This document shows positions 25,790 through 36,183 of a stretch of 64,000 nucleotides of DNA, in pieces. Below the pieces are notes generated by a model that did not search any database, had not been told where the DNA came from, and saw only the letters and a program-made list of their open reading frames with translations. Source of the DNA: DATKDF01 sp963752045 (GTDB taxonomy: Bacteria; Acidobacteriota; Vicinamibacteria; Vicinamibacterales; SCN-69-37); NCBI GenBank assembly GCA_963752045.1, contig CAVVWN010000010.1, positions 1-64,000 of the forward strand, given 5' to 3'. Numbering within the stretch: position 1 is the first letter of the stretch; each line of letters opens with the position of its first letter. The position numbers and the translations under genes are program-made.

Positions 25790-26995
25790 ATGCTCGAGCA
25801 GATTCCCCGCGACGTGGCCTACCTCGGCCTGCTTTTTGGCTTGTTCGTGGTGCCGCGTTTCCTGCAGCGGTACCGCATCCCCACGGCCGTCACCGCCCTG
25901 ACGTTCGGCGCCGTGGCCGGCATCGGTTTCGGCTTTCTCGAGGACGACCCCACCGTGTCGGTGGTGTCGACGCTCGGCATCGTGGCGCTCTTTCTCTTTG
26001 CCGGGCTCGACGTCCGCGTCCAGGAGCTCCAGCGCGAGCGCCGCGTCCTCATCGAGCACGTCGTGCTGCGGTTGGCGGCGCTCGGGTTGTCGATGCTTGT
26101 CCTGTCGTGGGTGTTCGGCCTCGGGCCGCGGGCGAGCGCGCTCGTGGCTCTGGCGCTGCTCACGCCCTCGACCGGCTTCATTCTCGACTCGCTCAACCGC
26201 TGGGGTCTCACGCCGGCTGAGCAGTTCTGGATTCGCTCCAAGGCCATTGCCACCGAGCTTGTCGCCCTTGCGGTCCTGTTCGTCGTGCTCCAGTCGACGA
26301 GCTCGGCCCGCCTGAGCCTGTCGGCGCTGGCGATTGTCGCGATGATTGCGGTGCTGCCGCTGGTGTTCCGCTGGCTGGCGAGGGCCGTCATCCCACACGC
26401 ACCGAACTCTGAGTTCGGGTTCCTGCTGATGGTGGCAGCCGCCTGCGCCATCATCACGCGCCAGCTCGGCGTGTACTACCTCGTCGGGGCGTTCGCCGTC
26501 GGCATGGCGGCCCAGGAGTTCCGCCGCAGGCTTTCGATTGCAGCGTCGGAGCGGATGTTCGGCGCGGTCGAGGCGTTCGCGGCCCTGTTCGTGCCGTTCT
26601 ACTTCTTCCACGCCGGACTTGGCCTCGAACGCGAGGACCTCGCGCTCTCGGCTATCGGGCTCGGCCTGGCCTTCACGGCCGTGGCGATTCCATTCAGGCT
26701 GGGCCTGACCGTGTTGCACCGGCGCTGGCGGCTCCGGGAGAGCGTGCAGGAAAGCCTCCGGGTCGGCGTCCCCATGCTGCCGACGACGGTGTTCACGCTC
26801 GTGCTGGCCGAGATCCTGCGCGAGCGCTTCGAGATCGCGCCGGCCATCTTCGGCGGCCTCATCGTGTACACGTTCATCAATACGGTGATTCCGGCCTTCG
26901 TCATGCGCGGCGCGCCGGCGGTCACCGAGTTCCGCGACGACATCCTGCTCGTCGAGCACGAAGCGGCACCTGGAGACGGGCAGGGACTCGCGTGA
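25790..26995 (+). CDS. CPA2-type cation:proton antiporter
   Basis: This 401-residue integral membrane protein has about 11-12 hydrophobic segments and the layout of Kef/Na+:H+ exchanger membrane domains. The ALLTPSTGFIL region and the FPFYFFHAGL-like block correspond to the discontinuous helices around the ion path. There is no C-terminal RCK domain, so it ends shortly after the membrane part. It should exchange K+ or Na+ for protons. Confidence 0.85.
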   Translation: MLEQIPRDVAYLGLLFGLFVVPRFLQRYRIPTAVTALTFGAVAGIGFGFLEDDPTVSVVSTLGIVALFLFAGLDVRVQELQRERRVLIEHVVLRLAALGLSMLVLSWVFGLGPRASALVALALLTPSTGFILDSLNRWGLTPAEQFWIRSKAIATELVALAVLFVVLQSTSSARLSLSALAIVAMIAVLPLVFRWLARAVIPHAPNSEFGFLLMVAAACAIITRQLGVYYLVGAFAVGMAAQEFRRRLSIAASERMFGAVEAFAALFVPFYFFHAGLGLEREDLALSAIGLGLAFTAVAIPFRLGLTVLHRRWRLRESVQESLRVGVPMLPTTVFTLVLAEILRERFEIAPAIFGGLIVYTFINTVIPAFVMRGAPAVTEFRDDILLVEHEAAPGDGQGLA

Positions 26996-26997
26996 GC

Positions 26998-27425
26998 CAC
27001 CGTGGAGAACGTCGAGGGCCTGGAGGGGGCAACCGTGGAGATCGTGGAGAGCGTGGAGGATCTGCATGGGACAACCGTGGAGGGCGTGGAGACCGTGGAG
27101 GATCTTCATGGGTCACCGGGGCCGCGGGCGGAGCCCGCGGGGCCATCGGCCTTCGCCCGATGCGGCCGGGCATCGACGAGCCGCCCGCCTGAAAGAAAGA
27201 TGACCGACCTCCGGGCGGTTCGTCGATGCCCGACCGCATCGGGCGAGACCCCGGTGACCGCAGCACCTTCCTCAAATGCGCGACGACCTCCGTGTCTCCT
27301 CACTCGGTGGCGCCACGGTCTCCAGGACCTCCACGTCGAATCGAGGGCCTCGTCATGCGCCGGACTGGCCTCCTTGTCTTCCCGATGAGTTGCTCCATAG
27401 TCTCCACTGTCTCCACGGTCCATCG
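26998..27425. repeat. Composite palindromic element B (35-bp stem)
   Basis: The left end contains many GTGGAG motifs, including a tandem duplication of 41 nt (27030-27070 and 27072-27112, four mismatches). The core stem pairs 27153-27187 with 27212-27246 with two mismatches and a 24-nt loop. A short palindrome at 27125-27140 precedes it. Inverted CTCCAC motifs close the element at 27312-27334 and 27392-27419. No gene is supported in this 453-bp gap. Confidence 0.8.
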
Positions 27426-27448
27426 AGTCTAAAGAGGAGGAACGTGCA

Positions 27449-28276
27449 ATGAAGCGTGTCTGGCTCTCGATGATGTGCGCGCTCGTGGCCACACCGGCCT
27501 GGGCGACCTGGTCGGTGATCGCGCTCGATCAGCGGACGGGAACGGTCGTGATCGCGTCGGCGACCTGCGTGGCCGGTGGCGCTCTGACACGGTTCGGCGG
27601 GTCGAATCCCAACGGACTCATGGGCATCCAGGCCATCGTCGTCCCTGGCGTTGGCGTGGCGGCGGCGCAGGCCGGCGTGGACCAGACCCGCCAGAATCAG
27701 ATGCTGATCTACCGGGAGTTGCAGAAGGGCACGCCGCCCTCGGCGATCATCGAGTTGCTCAAGACGGACCCCCGCATCGAGAGCCGGCAGTTCGGCATCC
27801 TCGACGTCGAGGGCCGCATGGCCGGGTTTTCCGGTTCCGGCAATGGCGCCGTGTCGCTCCACCAGTTCGGGCAGGTGGACGGCCAGCCCATCTTCTATTC
27901 GATTCAGGGCAACATCCTCAGGAGCGAGGCGGTCGTTCACGAAGCCGTCAGGGCCCTCACCGCCGCTTCCGGGAGTCTCACCGACCGGGTGATGGCCGCG
28001 ATGGAGGCAGCCGACAGAGAGGGCGGCGACTCCCGCTGCTCGTGCGACAACCCCCGCAACCCGCCGGTGGCCGCCACGGTCTGTACGAGCAAGACGGCGC
28101 ACGTGGCCTACATCCTCCGCGCCGAAAAGAGCGACCCGGTGGGCGAGTCACACAACGACGGCAAGTACGCGTTCTTCCTGAGCGTGACCGACCAGGACAT
28201 CACGGCCGCCGAGGATGCCAATCCCGTGAAGACCCTGCGGATGCGCTACGACGCGGTGATGAAAGCCGGAGGCTGA
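27449..28276 (+). CDS. DUF1028 family exported protein
   Basis: This 275-residue protein has a signal sequence ending at PAWA and then the DUF1028 pattern: TWSVIALD at the new N-terminus, VGVAAAQAGVDQ and FGILDVEGRMAGFSG. The domain has an Ntn-hydrolase-like appearance, and processing at the signal site would expose Thr. The enzymatic role is not established. AGGAGG lies 8 bases before the ATG. Confidence 0.82.
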   Translation: MKRVWLSMMCALVATPAWATWSVIALDQRTGTVVIASATCVAGGALTRFGGSNPNGLMGIQAIVVPGVGVAAAQAGVDQTRQNQMLIYRELQKGTPPSAIIELLKTDPRIESRQFGILDVEGRMAGFSGSGNGAVSLHQFGQVDGQPIFYSIQGNILRSEAVVHEAVRALTAASGSLTDRVMAAMEAADREGGDSRCSCDNPRNPPVAATVCTSKTAHVAYILRAEKSDPVGESHNDGKYAFFLSVTDQDITAAEDANPVKTLRMRYDAVMKAGG

Positions 28277-28287
28277 TTCGAAGGCGG

Positions 28288-29385
28288 CTACTGGTTGGCG
28301 ACGATGATGATGGCGCCGATGACGACCAGCGCCAGGATCGCCGCAAGCGTGATCTTCAGCCAGCTCAGCGGGTACTTGCCGGCGATGCGCCCGGTGGATC
28401 CGTTGACCACCACCTGGAACGCGCGGGCGCCGTAGTTGTAGCTCAGCAGCCACACGGGCACCAGAATGTGCTTGAAGGTGCGGTCGGAATATCGGGGATC
28501 GATCTGCAGATTGCGGTACGTGTCGCCGGGAACCGCGGCGGCGCATAGCCCTCTCAGCGTGTCGTTCATCTGATCTTCGGACCGCCTGGCCGCGTCGAAG
28601 AGCACAACCTGGTAGTGCTCGACGACGTGGCCCGAGAGAAAGGCCGTGTCGTAGGGCACCAGGTCGGTCGTGGGAAACGGCTCGACCTGGCGAAGCAGGT
28701 CGAGCCGGACCCCATGCGTGCCCGGGACGAGCTCGTCGTCGAACGCGTGGTCGATGGCGCCGGCCGCCGGCACCCAGCGCACGCGGCGCTCCTGGCGGAC
28801 GACGCGCCGTCCTTTCGAGTCGCGGCCTTCGACGTTGACGTAGTAGTAGTGCCCGGCTTCGGCCGTCCACGGGCAGTGGACCTTGGCGTCGAACGTCCAG
28901 TAGGGCACGTACAGGCTCTTGACGGTGTCGACGAGCGACGAGACGGCGAGCTTGCCCGGCGCGAACCAGCGGCTGCGCCACCAGCGCCGGATGTCGTCGC
29001 GCACGCGGCTCGTGTCGATCCGGAAGGGCAGCACGCTCTGCGGCCGGATGGGTGACTTGATCTCGCTGTAGTCGACGAGTGCGGGCGAGCCGCAGAACTC
29101 GCAGTTCTGGCCGACCCGCGTCGGGTCGTACACCATGACGGCGCGGCAGCTCTGGCACTGCACCGACCGCCGCTCGGTGAGCCAGCCCCGCTCGTCCTCG
29201 GGCATGTCGCGGAGCGCCTGCACCAGGTCGAGCTCGCGGGCCTTGCCGGTCTCGCGGTCGATCGCGTACGGAGATTCCGTCCCGCAGAACGGGCAGACCA
29301 GGGCCTGCTTGGCGGGGTTCCACTCGGCCTGCGCGCCGCAGGCCGGGCACTCGTGTTTCTCGAGGGCGGAGATCTCGCTGGACAT
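28288..29385 (-). CDS. Zinc-ribbon protein with C-terminal membrane helix
   Basis: This 365-residue protein has two zinc ribbons near the N-terminus, CPACG...CPFCG and CQSC...CEFCG, a large soluble middle domain (VPYWTFDAKV, LVPVWLLSYNYG) and one membrane helix at the C-terminus. This layout occurs in uncharacterised TFIIB-type zinc-ribbon proteins. It is the distal gene of a minus-strand cluster with SPFH, zinc-ribbon and FmdB-like genes, so a shared membrane-associated role is likely. Confidence 0.78.
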   Translation of the reverse strand: MSSEISALEKHECPACGAQAEWNPAKQALVCPFCGTESPYAIDRETGKARELDLVQALRDMPEDERGWLTERRSVQCQSCRAVMVYDPTRVGQNCEFCGSPALVDYSEIKSPIRPQSVLPFRIDTSRVRDDIRRWWRSRWFAPGKLAVSSLVDTVKSLYVPYWTFDAKVHCPWTAEAGHYYYVNVEGRDSKGRRVVRQERRVRWVPAAGAIDHAFDDELVPGTHGVRLDLLRQVEPFPTTDLVPYDTAFLSGHVVEHYQVVLFDAARRSEDQMNDTLRGLCAAAVPGDTYRNLQIDPRYSDRTFKHILVPVWLLSYNYGARAFQVVVNGSTGRIAGKYPLSWLKITLAAILALVVIGAIIIVANQ

Positions 29386-29403
29386 TGGGACCGCTCGTTT
29401 GAT

Positions 29404-29490
29404 GGCCGGCTGAAGCCGGCCGCTCCTGCCGCGCCGCTACGCGTGATGACCGGCTTCGAAACCGACGGAGGGGCGGGCCTCAGCCCGCCC
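29404..29490. repeat. Pair of REP-like palindromes
   Basis: GGCCGGCTGAAGCCGGCC lies at 29404-29421. A GGGCGGGC...GCCCGCCC palindrome lies at 29471-29490, directly after the SPFH stop. The same two palindromes occur in the opposite order at 36.1 kb. They could be REP sequences or terminators. Confidence 0.65.
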
Positions 29491-29492
29491 GC

Positions 29493-30560
29493 TCAGTGCG
29501 CCAGGTACTCGTTGAGCGCGGCGCGTGTGACCCGCCAGGCCGAGCCGATCTTCTTGCCCTTGAGCTCGCCCGATTCGAGCACGCTCACGACGTCGGTTTC
29601 CGAGACGCCCAGCGCCTGTGCGGCATCGGCCGGCGTCAGCAGCTCGGGCAGGCTCGCGCCCCCGGCCGCGCCCACCGGCGCGACGGTTGGCGTGGCCTGA
29701 CCGCCAGAGAAGCCCTGCTGCATCATCTGCTGAGCGATACCGAAACCGACCGCCAGCTCGGCGCCCATGCCGGCCGCACCCGCGCTGCCGCCGCCCGCTT
29801 CGAAGCCCTTGCCCATCTGGTACTTCACGAACTCGTTCATGTTGCCGATGGCCGCCATGCTCGAGCGCTTGTCGATGGCCTCCTCGACTTCCGGCGGCAC
29901 CGAGACGTTCTCGACGATGAAGCTCGTGATTTCCAGGCCGTACTTGGCCGACACCGCCGGGTTGATGAGCGGCAGGAGCGCCTCACCCAGTTCGGAATAG
30001 CGCGCAGCGACGTCGAGCACCGGGACTTTTGCCGTGGCCAGCGCGTCGGTGAAGATGCTGACGATGCGCGACCGCATCGTGTCGGCGAACTCGTCGAGCC
30101 GGAAATTGTGGTCCGACCCGGCCACCTCGCGCAGGAAGGTCTTCACGTCGGTGACCTTGAAATCGTAGGTGCCGAAGGCCCGCGCGCGGACGATGCCGAA
30201 GTCGGCGTCGCGCAGCATCACCGGATTCGAGGTGCCCCACTTGTTGCCCGTGAAGAGGCGCGTCGTCACGAAGTAGACGTCCGCCTTGAAGGGCGACTCG
30301 AAGCCGTACGGCCACGACTTCAGCCGCGTCAGCACCGGAATGTTGTCGGTGGTCAGCCGGTGCTTGCCGGGGCCGAACGTGTCGCCGAACTCGCCCAGGT
30401 AGACGAACTGCACGGCCTGGGACTCGCGCACGATGAGCTGCGCCCCGTTCTTGATGGCCTTGTCTTCGTCTGGAAACCTGTACGACAGCGTGTCGCGCGA
30501 GTCATCGGTCCATTCGATGATCTCGAGCAGTTCGCCCTTGATGAAGTCCATCAATCCCAT
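29493..30560 (-). CDS. SPFH-domain protein with C-terminal excisionase-like helix-turn-helix
   Basis: This 355-residue protein begins with an SPFH/band-7 domain of the YdjI type (ELLEIIEWTDDS, then VRESQAVQFVYLGE). These proteins form membrane-associated oligomers. Other members end in a zinc ribbon or GYF-like domain. Here the last 50 residues (about 305-355) read as an excisionase/MerR-like DNA-binding motif: LLTPADAAQALGVSE, then GKKIGSAWRVTRAAL. A Gly/Ala-rich linker joins them. The ATG at 30560 follows GGAGGAG. Confidence 0.82.
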   Translation of the reverse strand: MGLMDFIKGELLEIIEWTDDSRDTLSYRFPDEDKAIKNGAQLIVRESQAVQFVYLGEFGDTFGPGKHRLTTDNIPVLTRLKSWPYGFESPFKADVYFVTTRLFTGNKWGTSNPVMLRDADFGIVRARAFGTYDFKVTDVKTFLREVAGSDHNFRLDEFADTMRSRIVSIFTDALATAKVPVLDVAARYSELGEALLPLINPAVSAKYGLEITSFIVENVSVPPEVEEAIDKRSSMAAIGNMNEFVKYQMGKGFEAGGGSAGAAGMGAELAVGFGIAQQMMQQGFSGGQATPTVAPVGAAGGASLPELLTPADAAQALGVSETDVVSVLESGELKGKKIGSAWRVTRAALNEYLAH

Positions 30561-30597
30561 GAGTGTGTCTCCTCCCGCGTGAGCCGAATCCGTCATT

Positions 30598-30838
30598 CAT
30601 ACCATGGAGACATGGAGATCTGGAGAACGCGCGCCGATTCTGCGCTGATGCCACCCTGGTCGCGGGCTTCACAGCCCGCCGGCCGCAGGCCGGATGATGG
30701 CTGGCGATGTGGGCCGGCGAGAGCGCTCGTGTCCTCGGCTTGCGTTCTCGCCGGCCCACATCGCCAGCCATCTCGGCCAGGGTGGCCAATCGCCGCAGGT
30801 GACGCCTCCATGCCTACGTGGGCTCCATGGTGTCTGCC
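30598..30838. repeat. Composite palindromic element C (27-bp stem)
   Basis: The core stem pairs 30696-30722 with 30746-30772 exactly (27 bp, 23-nt loop). GGGCTTCACAGCCC at 30664-30677 is a short palindrome beside it. The ends carry ACCATGGAG at 30601 and its inverse CTCCATGGT at 30823-30831, with CCTCCATG near 30805. No gene is supported in the gap. Confidence 0.82.
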
Positions 30839-30845
30839 CGGGCGA

Positions 30846-31559
30846 TCACTGTCGCTGCTTGAGCCACCTGGCGAGTGCGTGCACGCCGGCGCCGATGAGG
30901 CCGGCGCTCGACGCGTCGCGGTACCAGATCTCGTCGGCTTCGAAGGCATCGAAGGCGGCATGGGTCTCCCGCCTGGCGCGCGCGAGGTTCAGGGGCAGGG
31001 CGGGGTCGACCGCCGCGCCGGCCGGCCCTACCTCCTGTAGCTCGGCGATGAGGTCGCCCGCCTGCCGCATGTCGAGCAGCGTGAGTGGCGAGCTGCAGTG
31101 GGGGCAGGACGAGTGCGCCACCAGGTCGATCGGGCCGCCACAGTTCGAGCAGTGCACCATCTGGACGTGAGTCCGCAGGGCCTTGAGTTGTTCAGGCGTG
31201 ATCGGCCGGATGAAGTTCTTCTCGCGGAGAAAATTGTAGAAGTTGGTGAGCCGGCCGTGACCGGCCGGGCACTTGAAATACTCGAACCGTATGTTGCGCT
31301 GCAGGTCGTGCGCCACGTGCATGGCCGCCCCGCACCGCGGGCAGGGCGTCCGGTCGGCGTGCGGCGTGGGCTGGGCCGCCGTGTGCTCGCCGATGAGCGT
31401 GAAGAGCCGCAACGTGGATCCCGGTGAGAGGCGCAGGCTCTCGAAGCCGTCGAACCACATGGCCTGGCAGGGCAGGCAGATGTCGATCGAGATGGGCTGC
31501 CCGTGGTGGCCCACGAGCGACTCGACCTGCATTTGCGCGGTGCAGCGAGGGCACTGCAT
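30846..31559 (-). CDS. Zinc-ribbon (zf-TFIIB) protein
   Basis: This 237-residue protein has three Cys-pair zinc ribbons: CPRC...CLPC at the N-terminus, CPRCGAAM in the middle and CSNCGG...CPHCSS later. The first has the LPCQAMWFDGFE pattern of zf-TFIIB proteins. There is no membrane segment. Its start overlaps the FmdB-like stop by one base (TGATG), so the two are coupled. The function is unknown. Confidence 0.78.
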   Translation of the reverse strand: MQCPRCTAQMQVESLVGHHGQPISIDICLPCQAMWFDGFESLRLSPGSTLRLFTLIGEHTAAQPTPHADRTPCPRCGAAMHVAHDLQRNIRFEYFKCPAGHGRLTNFYNFLREKNFIRPITPEQLKALRTHVQMVHCSNCGGPIDLVAHSSCPHCSSPLTLLDMRQAGDLIAELQEVGPAGAAVDPALPLNLARARRETHAAFDAFEADEIWYRDASSAGLIGAGVHALARWLKQRQ

Positions 31560-31816
31560 CAGTGGTCCTCCCGCCGGTGCGCCTCGGCCTCACGCTCGAG
31601 CGCGATGTTGTCGCGGTGGGCCTTCGTCGCCGCCGTCGTCGTGGCTTTCTTCGCGGCCGCCTGCCGGATATCGGAGGAGCTCACGGCAAAGCTCGACAGC
31701 AGCCGCTCGAGGTCGACGCCACCACAGGATGGACAGGCTGGATGCGGATCCTGGCGCCGCACGAGCGCTTCGAATCGTCGCCCGCACGCCCGGCAGTGAA
31801 AGTCGAAGAGCGGCAT
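31559..31816 (-). CDS. FmdB-like zinc-ribbon protein
   Basis: This 85-residue protein starts with the FmdB pattern MPLFDFHCRACGRRFE and has a second CPSCGG knuckle, giving one zinc site. The C-terminal part is a charged, helical, disordered-looking tail. FmdB-like proteins are thought to be regulatory. It is the first gene of the zinc-ribbon/SPFH cluster. Confidence 0.85.
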   Translation of the reverse strand: MPLFDFHCRACGRRFEALVRRQDPHPACPSCGGVDLERLLSSFAVSSSDIRQAAAKKATTTAATKAHRDNIALEREAEAHRREDH

Positions 31817-31867
31817 CGATTGCAGTCTACCGCAGGCCCGTCTCTCGGGAGGCTGGCGCCGGCGCGG

Positions 31868-33871
<2,004 letters not shown>

Positions 33872-33998
33872 GGCGTCATCCCCTGACGAGGCCATTTTGC
33901 CACGCCGGGGCTGACCGGTTCGGGCGATGACATCCAGCCGACAATCCCGCCATGGCCGGACGGCCCCGGGTGTAGGATTCGTCCTCGTGAGGGGCGCT

Positions 33999-36086
33999 AT
34001 GCGAAAAGTTCTGGCAACCGCTGTCGTGATGCTGTTCGTGGTGGTCGTGCTGCCGGCCGAGCAGGCCGCGCGGCGTTTCGGGCTCGACGATTTCTCGCGC
34101 GTGGCAAAGGTCAGCGATCCGCAGATTGCGCCCGACGGCCGCGAGGTGGCCGTCGTGATCGCGCGGCCGGACCTCGACCTCAACCGGTGGGACACCGAGC
34201 TCTCGCTCGTCGACGTGGCGAGCGGCGCGCGGCGGGCCGTCGTGACGAACCTGGCCAGCGTGTCGAGTCCGCGCTGGTCGCCGGATGGACAGTGGCTCGC
34301 GTTCCTGGCAGCCGGCTCGACCTCGTCGGGCGCGCTGCAGATCTTCGTCGTGCCGGCCGGGGGCGGATATCCGGCCAGCCTGACGTCGGCGCCGCGCGGG
34401 GTGCAGCAGTTCACCTGGTCGCCGGACTCGCGGGTGCTGGCGTTTGCGACCCAGGACGAACCCGACGAGAGGACAGGGTTCGAGCGGCACAACCGGTCAT
34501 TCGAGGTGCTGCCGAACACCAACCTCACGATGACCGAAGCCGTGCCTCCGACGCACGTGTGGATTGTGCCGGCGACCGGCGGGGAGCCGACACGTCTCAC
34601 GTCCGGCGACTGGAGCGTGCCCGTTGCCCGCCCTCCCGGTCCGCCGGCCTCGGCGCTCGCATGGACTCCTGACGGCACCTCGGTCGTGTTCTCTCGCACG
34701 GGCGGTGGCCGTGGCGGGCCCGGGCGCGGCACGCCTTCCGGTGCGCGGGGCACCCCGCCGGGCGAGCGTGGCGTGGGCGAGACGCCGGAGCAGGGCCGCG
34801 GCGGTCGCGGCGGCAACGTCCAGACGGTGAGCGTACGCGACGCTGCCATCGGTCCACTCGCCGGTGTCGGCGGTTCGTTCCCGCAGTACTCGCCCGCCGG
34901 AGATGCCGTGGCCTCGATGACCGGCGGCAACGTGTCCATCGTCAGCACGAGCGACGGGCAGGTGCGCAATCTGACCGAGTCGATCGACCGGAGCCTTGCG
35001 CGCGCGTTGTGGCTGCCCGACGGGCGGGCGCTGCTTGTCGGCGGCAACGACAACGAGCGAGTGTCGCTCTGGGTGCAGCCGGTCGACGGCCCCGCGCGGA
35101 AGCTCGACATCGGCGATCTGAGCCCGACGTCGTCGTTCTACGTGGACATGATGGTGGGACGGAATGGCGCTGTCGCGTTCACGGCCAGCTCGCCGACGTC
35201 GCCGACCGAGCTGTACTACATGCCGTCGGTGGACGGACCGGTACGCAAGCTGACCGACGTGAACGCCTCGATCGCCGAGCTGCCGCTCGGCCGGGCCGAG
35301 GTCGTCGAGTGGACGAACGATGACTTCAACGAGAACGGCATCCTCACGGTGCCGCCCGACTTCGATCCGTCACGCAAGTACCCGCTGGTCCTGCTGATTC
35401 ACGGCGGCCCGCGCGCGGCTTCGTTGCGCACGTTCAGCGGCGCCGCGCAACTGATGGCGGCGAAGGGATGGCTCGTCTTCCAGCCGAACTACCGGGGCAG
35501 CGACAATCTCGGGAGCGCCTATCAGGGCGCGATTCGTAACGACGCGGGCGAGGGGCCCGGACGCGACGTGATGGCCGGCATCGAGGCGCTCAAGGCCAGG
35601 GGCATCGTCGATGAGACCCGGATGGCCGTCTCGGGTTGGTCTTACGGCGGCTACATGACCACCTGGATGCTCGGCCACTACGACATCTGGAGGGCGGCGG
35701 TCACCGGCGCGTCGGTCACCAATCGGATCGATCAATCCACGATGAGCGACGGCGCCCGGAGCCGGCCGGGGAACGGCTCGCCCTGGGTGAGCGATGAGGC
35801 GATGCAGCGCGAGCTCGAGCAGTCGCCGATCACGTACGCGAAGAACATCAAGGCGCCGACGCTCATTCTGCACAACGTCGGCGACTACCGCGTGACGATC
35901 ACGCAGTCGTATCAGCTCTATCACGCGCTTCTCGACAACGGCGTGGAGACCGAGTTCATCGCCTATCCGCTCTACGGCCACAACGCGCAGGATCCGGTGC
36001 ACCAGCGCGACGTTCAACGGCGTTGGCTCGACTGGATCGAACGGCACTTCGCGGCGCCGGCCGCGCCAGGTGGCGCTGGGCACTAG
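33999..36086 (+). CDS. S9-family peptidase with Gly/Arg-rich insertion
   Basis: This 695-residue exported peptidase has the same propeller-hydrolase plan as its divergent neighbour. Catalytic residues are Ser in SGWSYGGY (about 548), Asp in NVGDYRVT (about 627) and His in YPLYGHN (about 660). Residues about 235-275 form a low-complexity loop rich in Gly, Arg and Pro, inserted between propeller blades. The ATG at 33999 follows GAGGGG and precedes a hydrophobic signal. Confidence 0.9.
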   Translation: MRKVLATAVVMLFVVVVLPAEQAARRFGLDDFSRVAKVSDPQIAPDGREVAVVIARPDLDLNRWDTELSLVDVASGARRAVVTNLASVSSPRWSPDGQWLAFLAAGSTSSGALQIFVVPAGGGYPASLTSAPRGVQQFTWSPDSRVLAFATQDEPDERTGFERHNRSFEVLPNTNLTMTEAVPPTHVWIVPATGGEPTRLTSGDWSVPVARPPGPPASALAWTPDGTSVVFSRTGGGRGGPGRGTPSGARGTPPGERGVGETPEQGRGGRGGNVQTVSVRDAAIGPLAGVGGSFPQYSPAGDAVASMTGGNVSIVSTSDGQVRNLTESIDRSLARALWLPDGRALLVGGNDNERVSLWVQPVDGPARKLDIGDLSPTSSFYVDMMVGRNGAVAFTASSPTSPTELYYMPSVDGPVRKLTDVNASIAELPLGRAEVVEWTNDDFNENGILTVPPDFDPSRKYPLVLLIHGGPRAASLRTFSGAAQLMAAKGWLVFQPNYRGSDNLGSAYQGAIRNDAGEGPGRDVMAGIEALKARGIVDETRMAVSGWSYGGYMTTWMLGHYDIWRAAVTGASVTNRIDQSTMSDGARSRPGNGSPWVSDEAMQRELEQSPITYAKNIKAPTLILHNVGDYRVTITQSYQLYHALLDNGVETEFIAYPLYGHNAQDPVHQRDVQRRWLDWIERHFAAPAAPGGAGH

Positions 36087-36094
36087 GTGTTGGA

Positions 36095-36141
36095 GGGGCG
36101 GGCTTCAGCCCGCCCCGCGGTGGGCCGGCTGAAGCCGGCCC
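36095..36141. repeat. Paired REP-like palindromes between convergent genes
   Basis: GGGGCGGGC...GCCCGCCCC (36095-36116) and GGGCCGGC...GCCGGCCC (36122-36141) lie back to back between the S9 and M28 stop codons. The pair also occurs at 29.4 kb in the other order. They may act as terminators in both directions. Confidence 0.65.
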
Positions 36142-36183
36142 CTGGGAATACCGTGCGTACGTCGACGCACGTGGCCACCGGGG

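Noticed and set aside
27000..27112. Repeated GTGGAG words as a possible CRISPR array
   Set aside because: There are only two 41-nt units directly adjacent with no spacers, and the short words are irregularly spaced.
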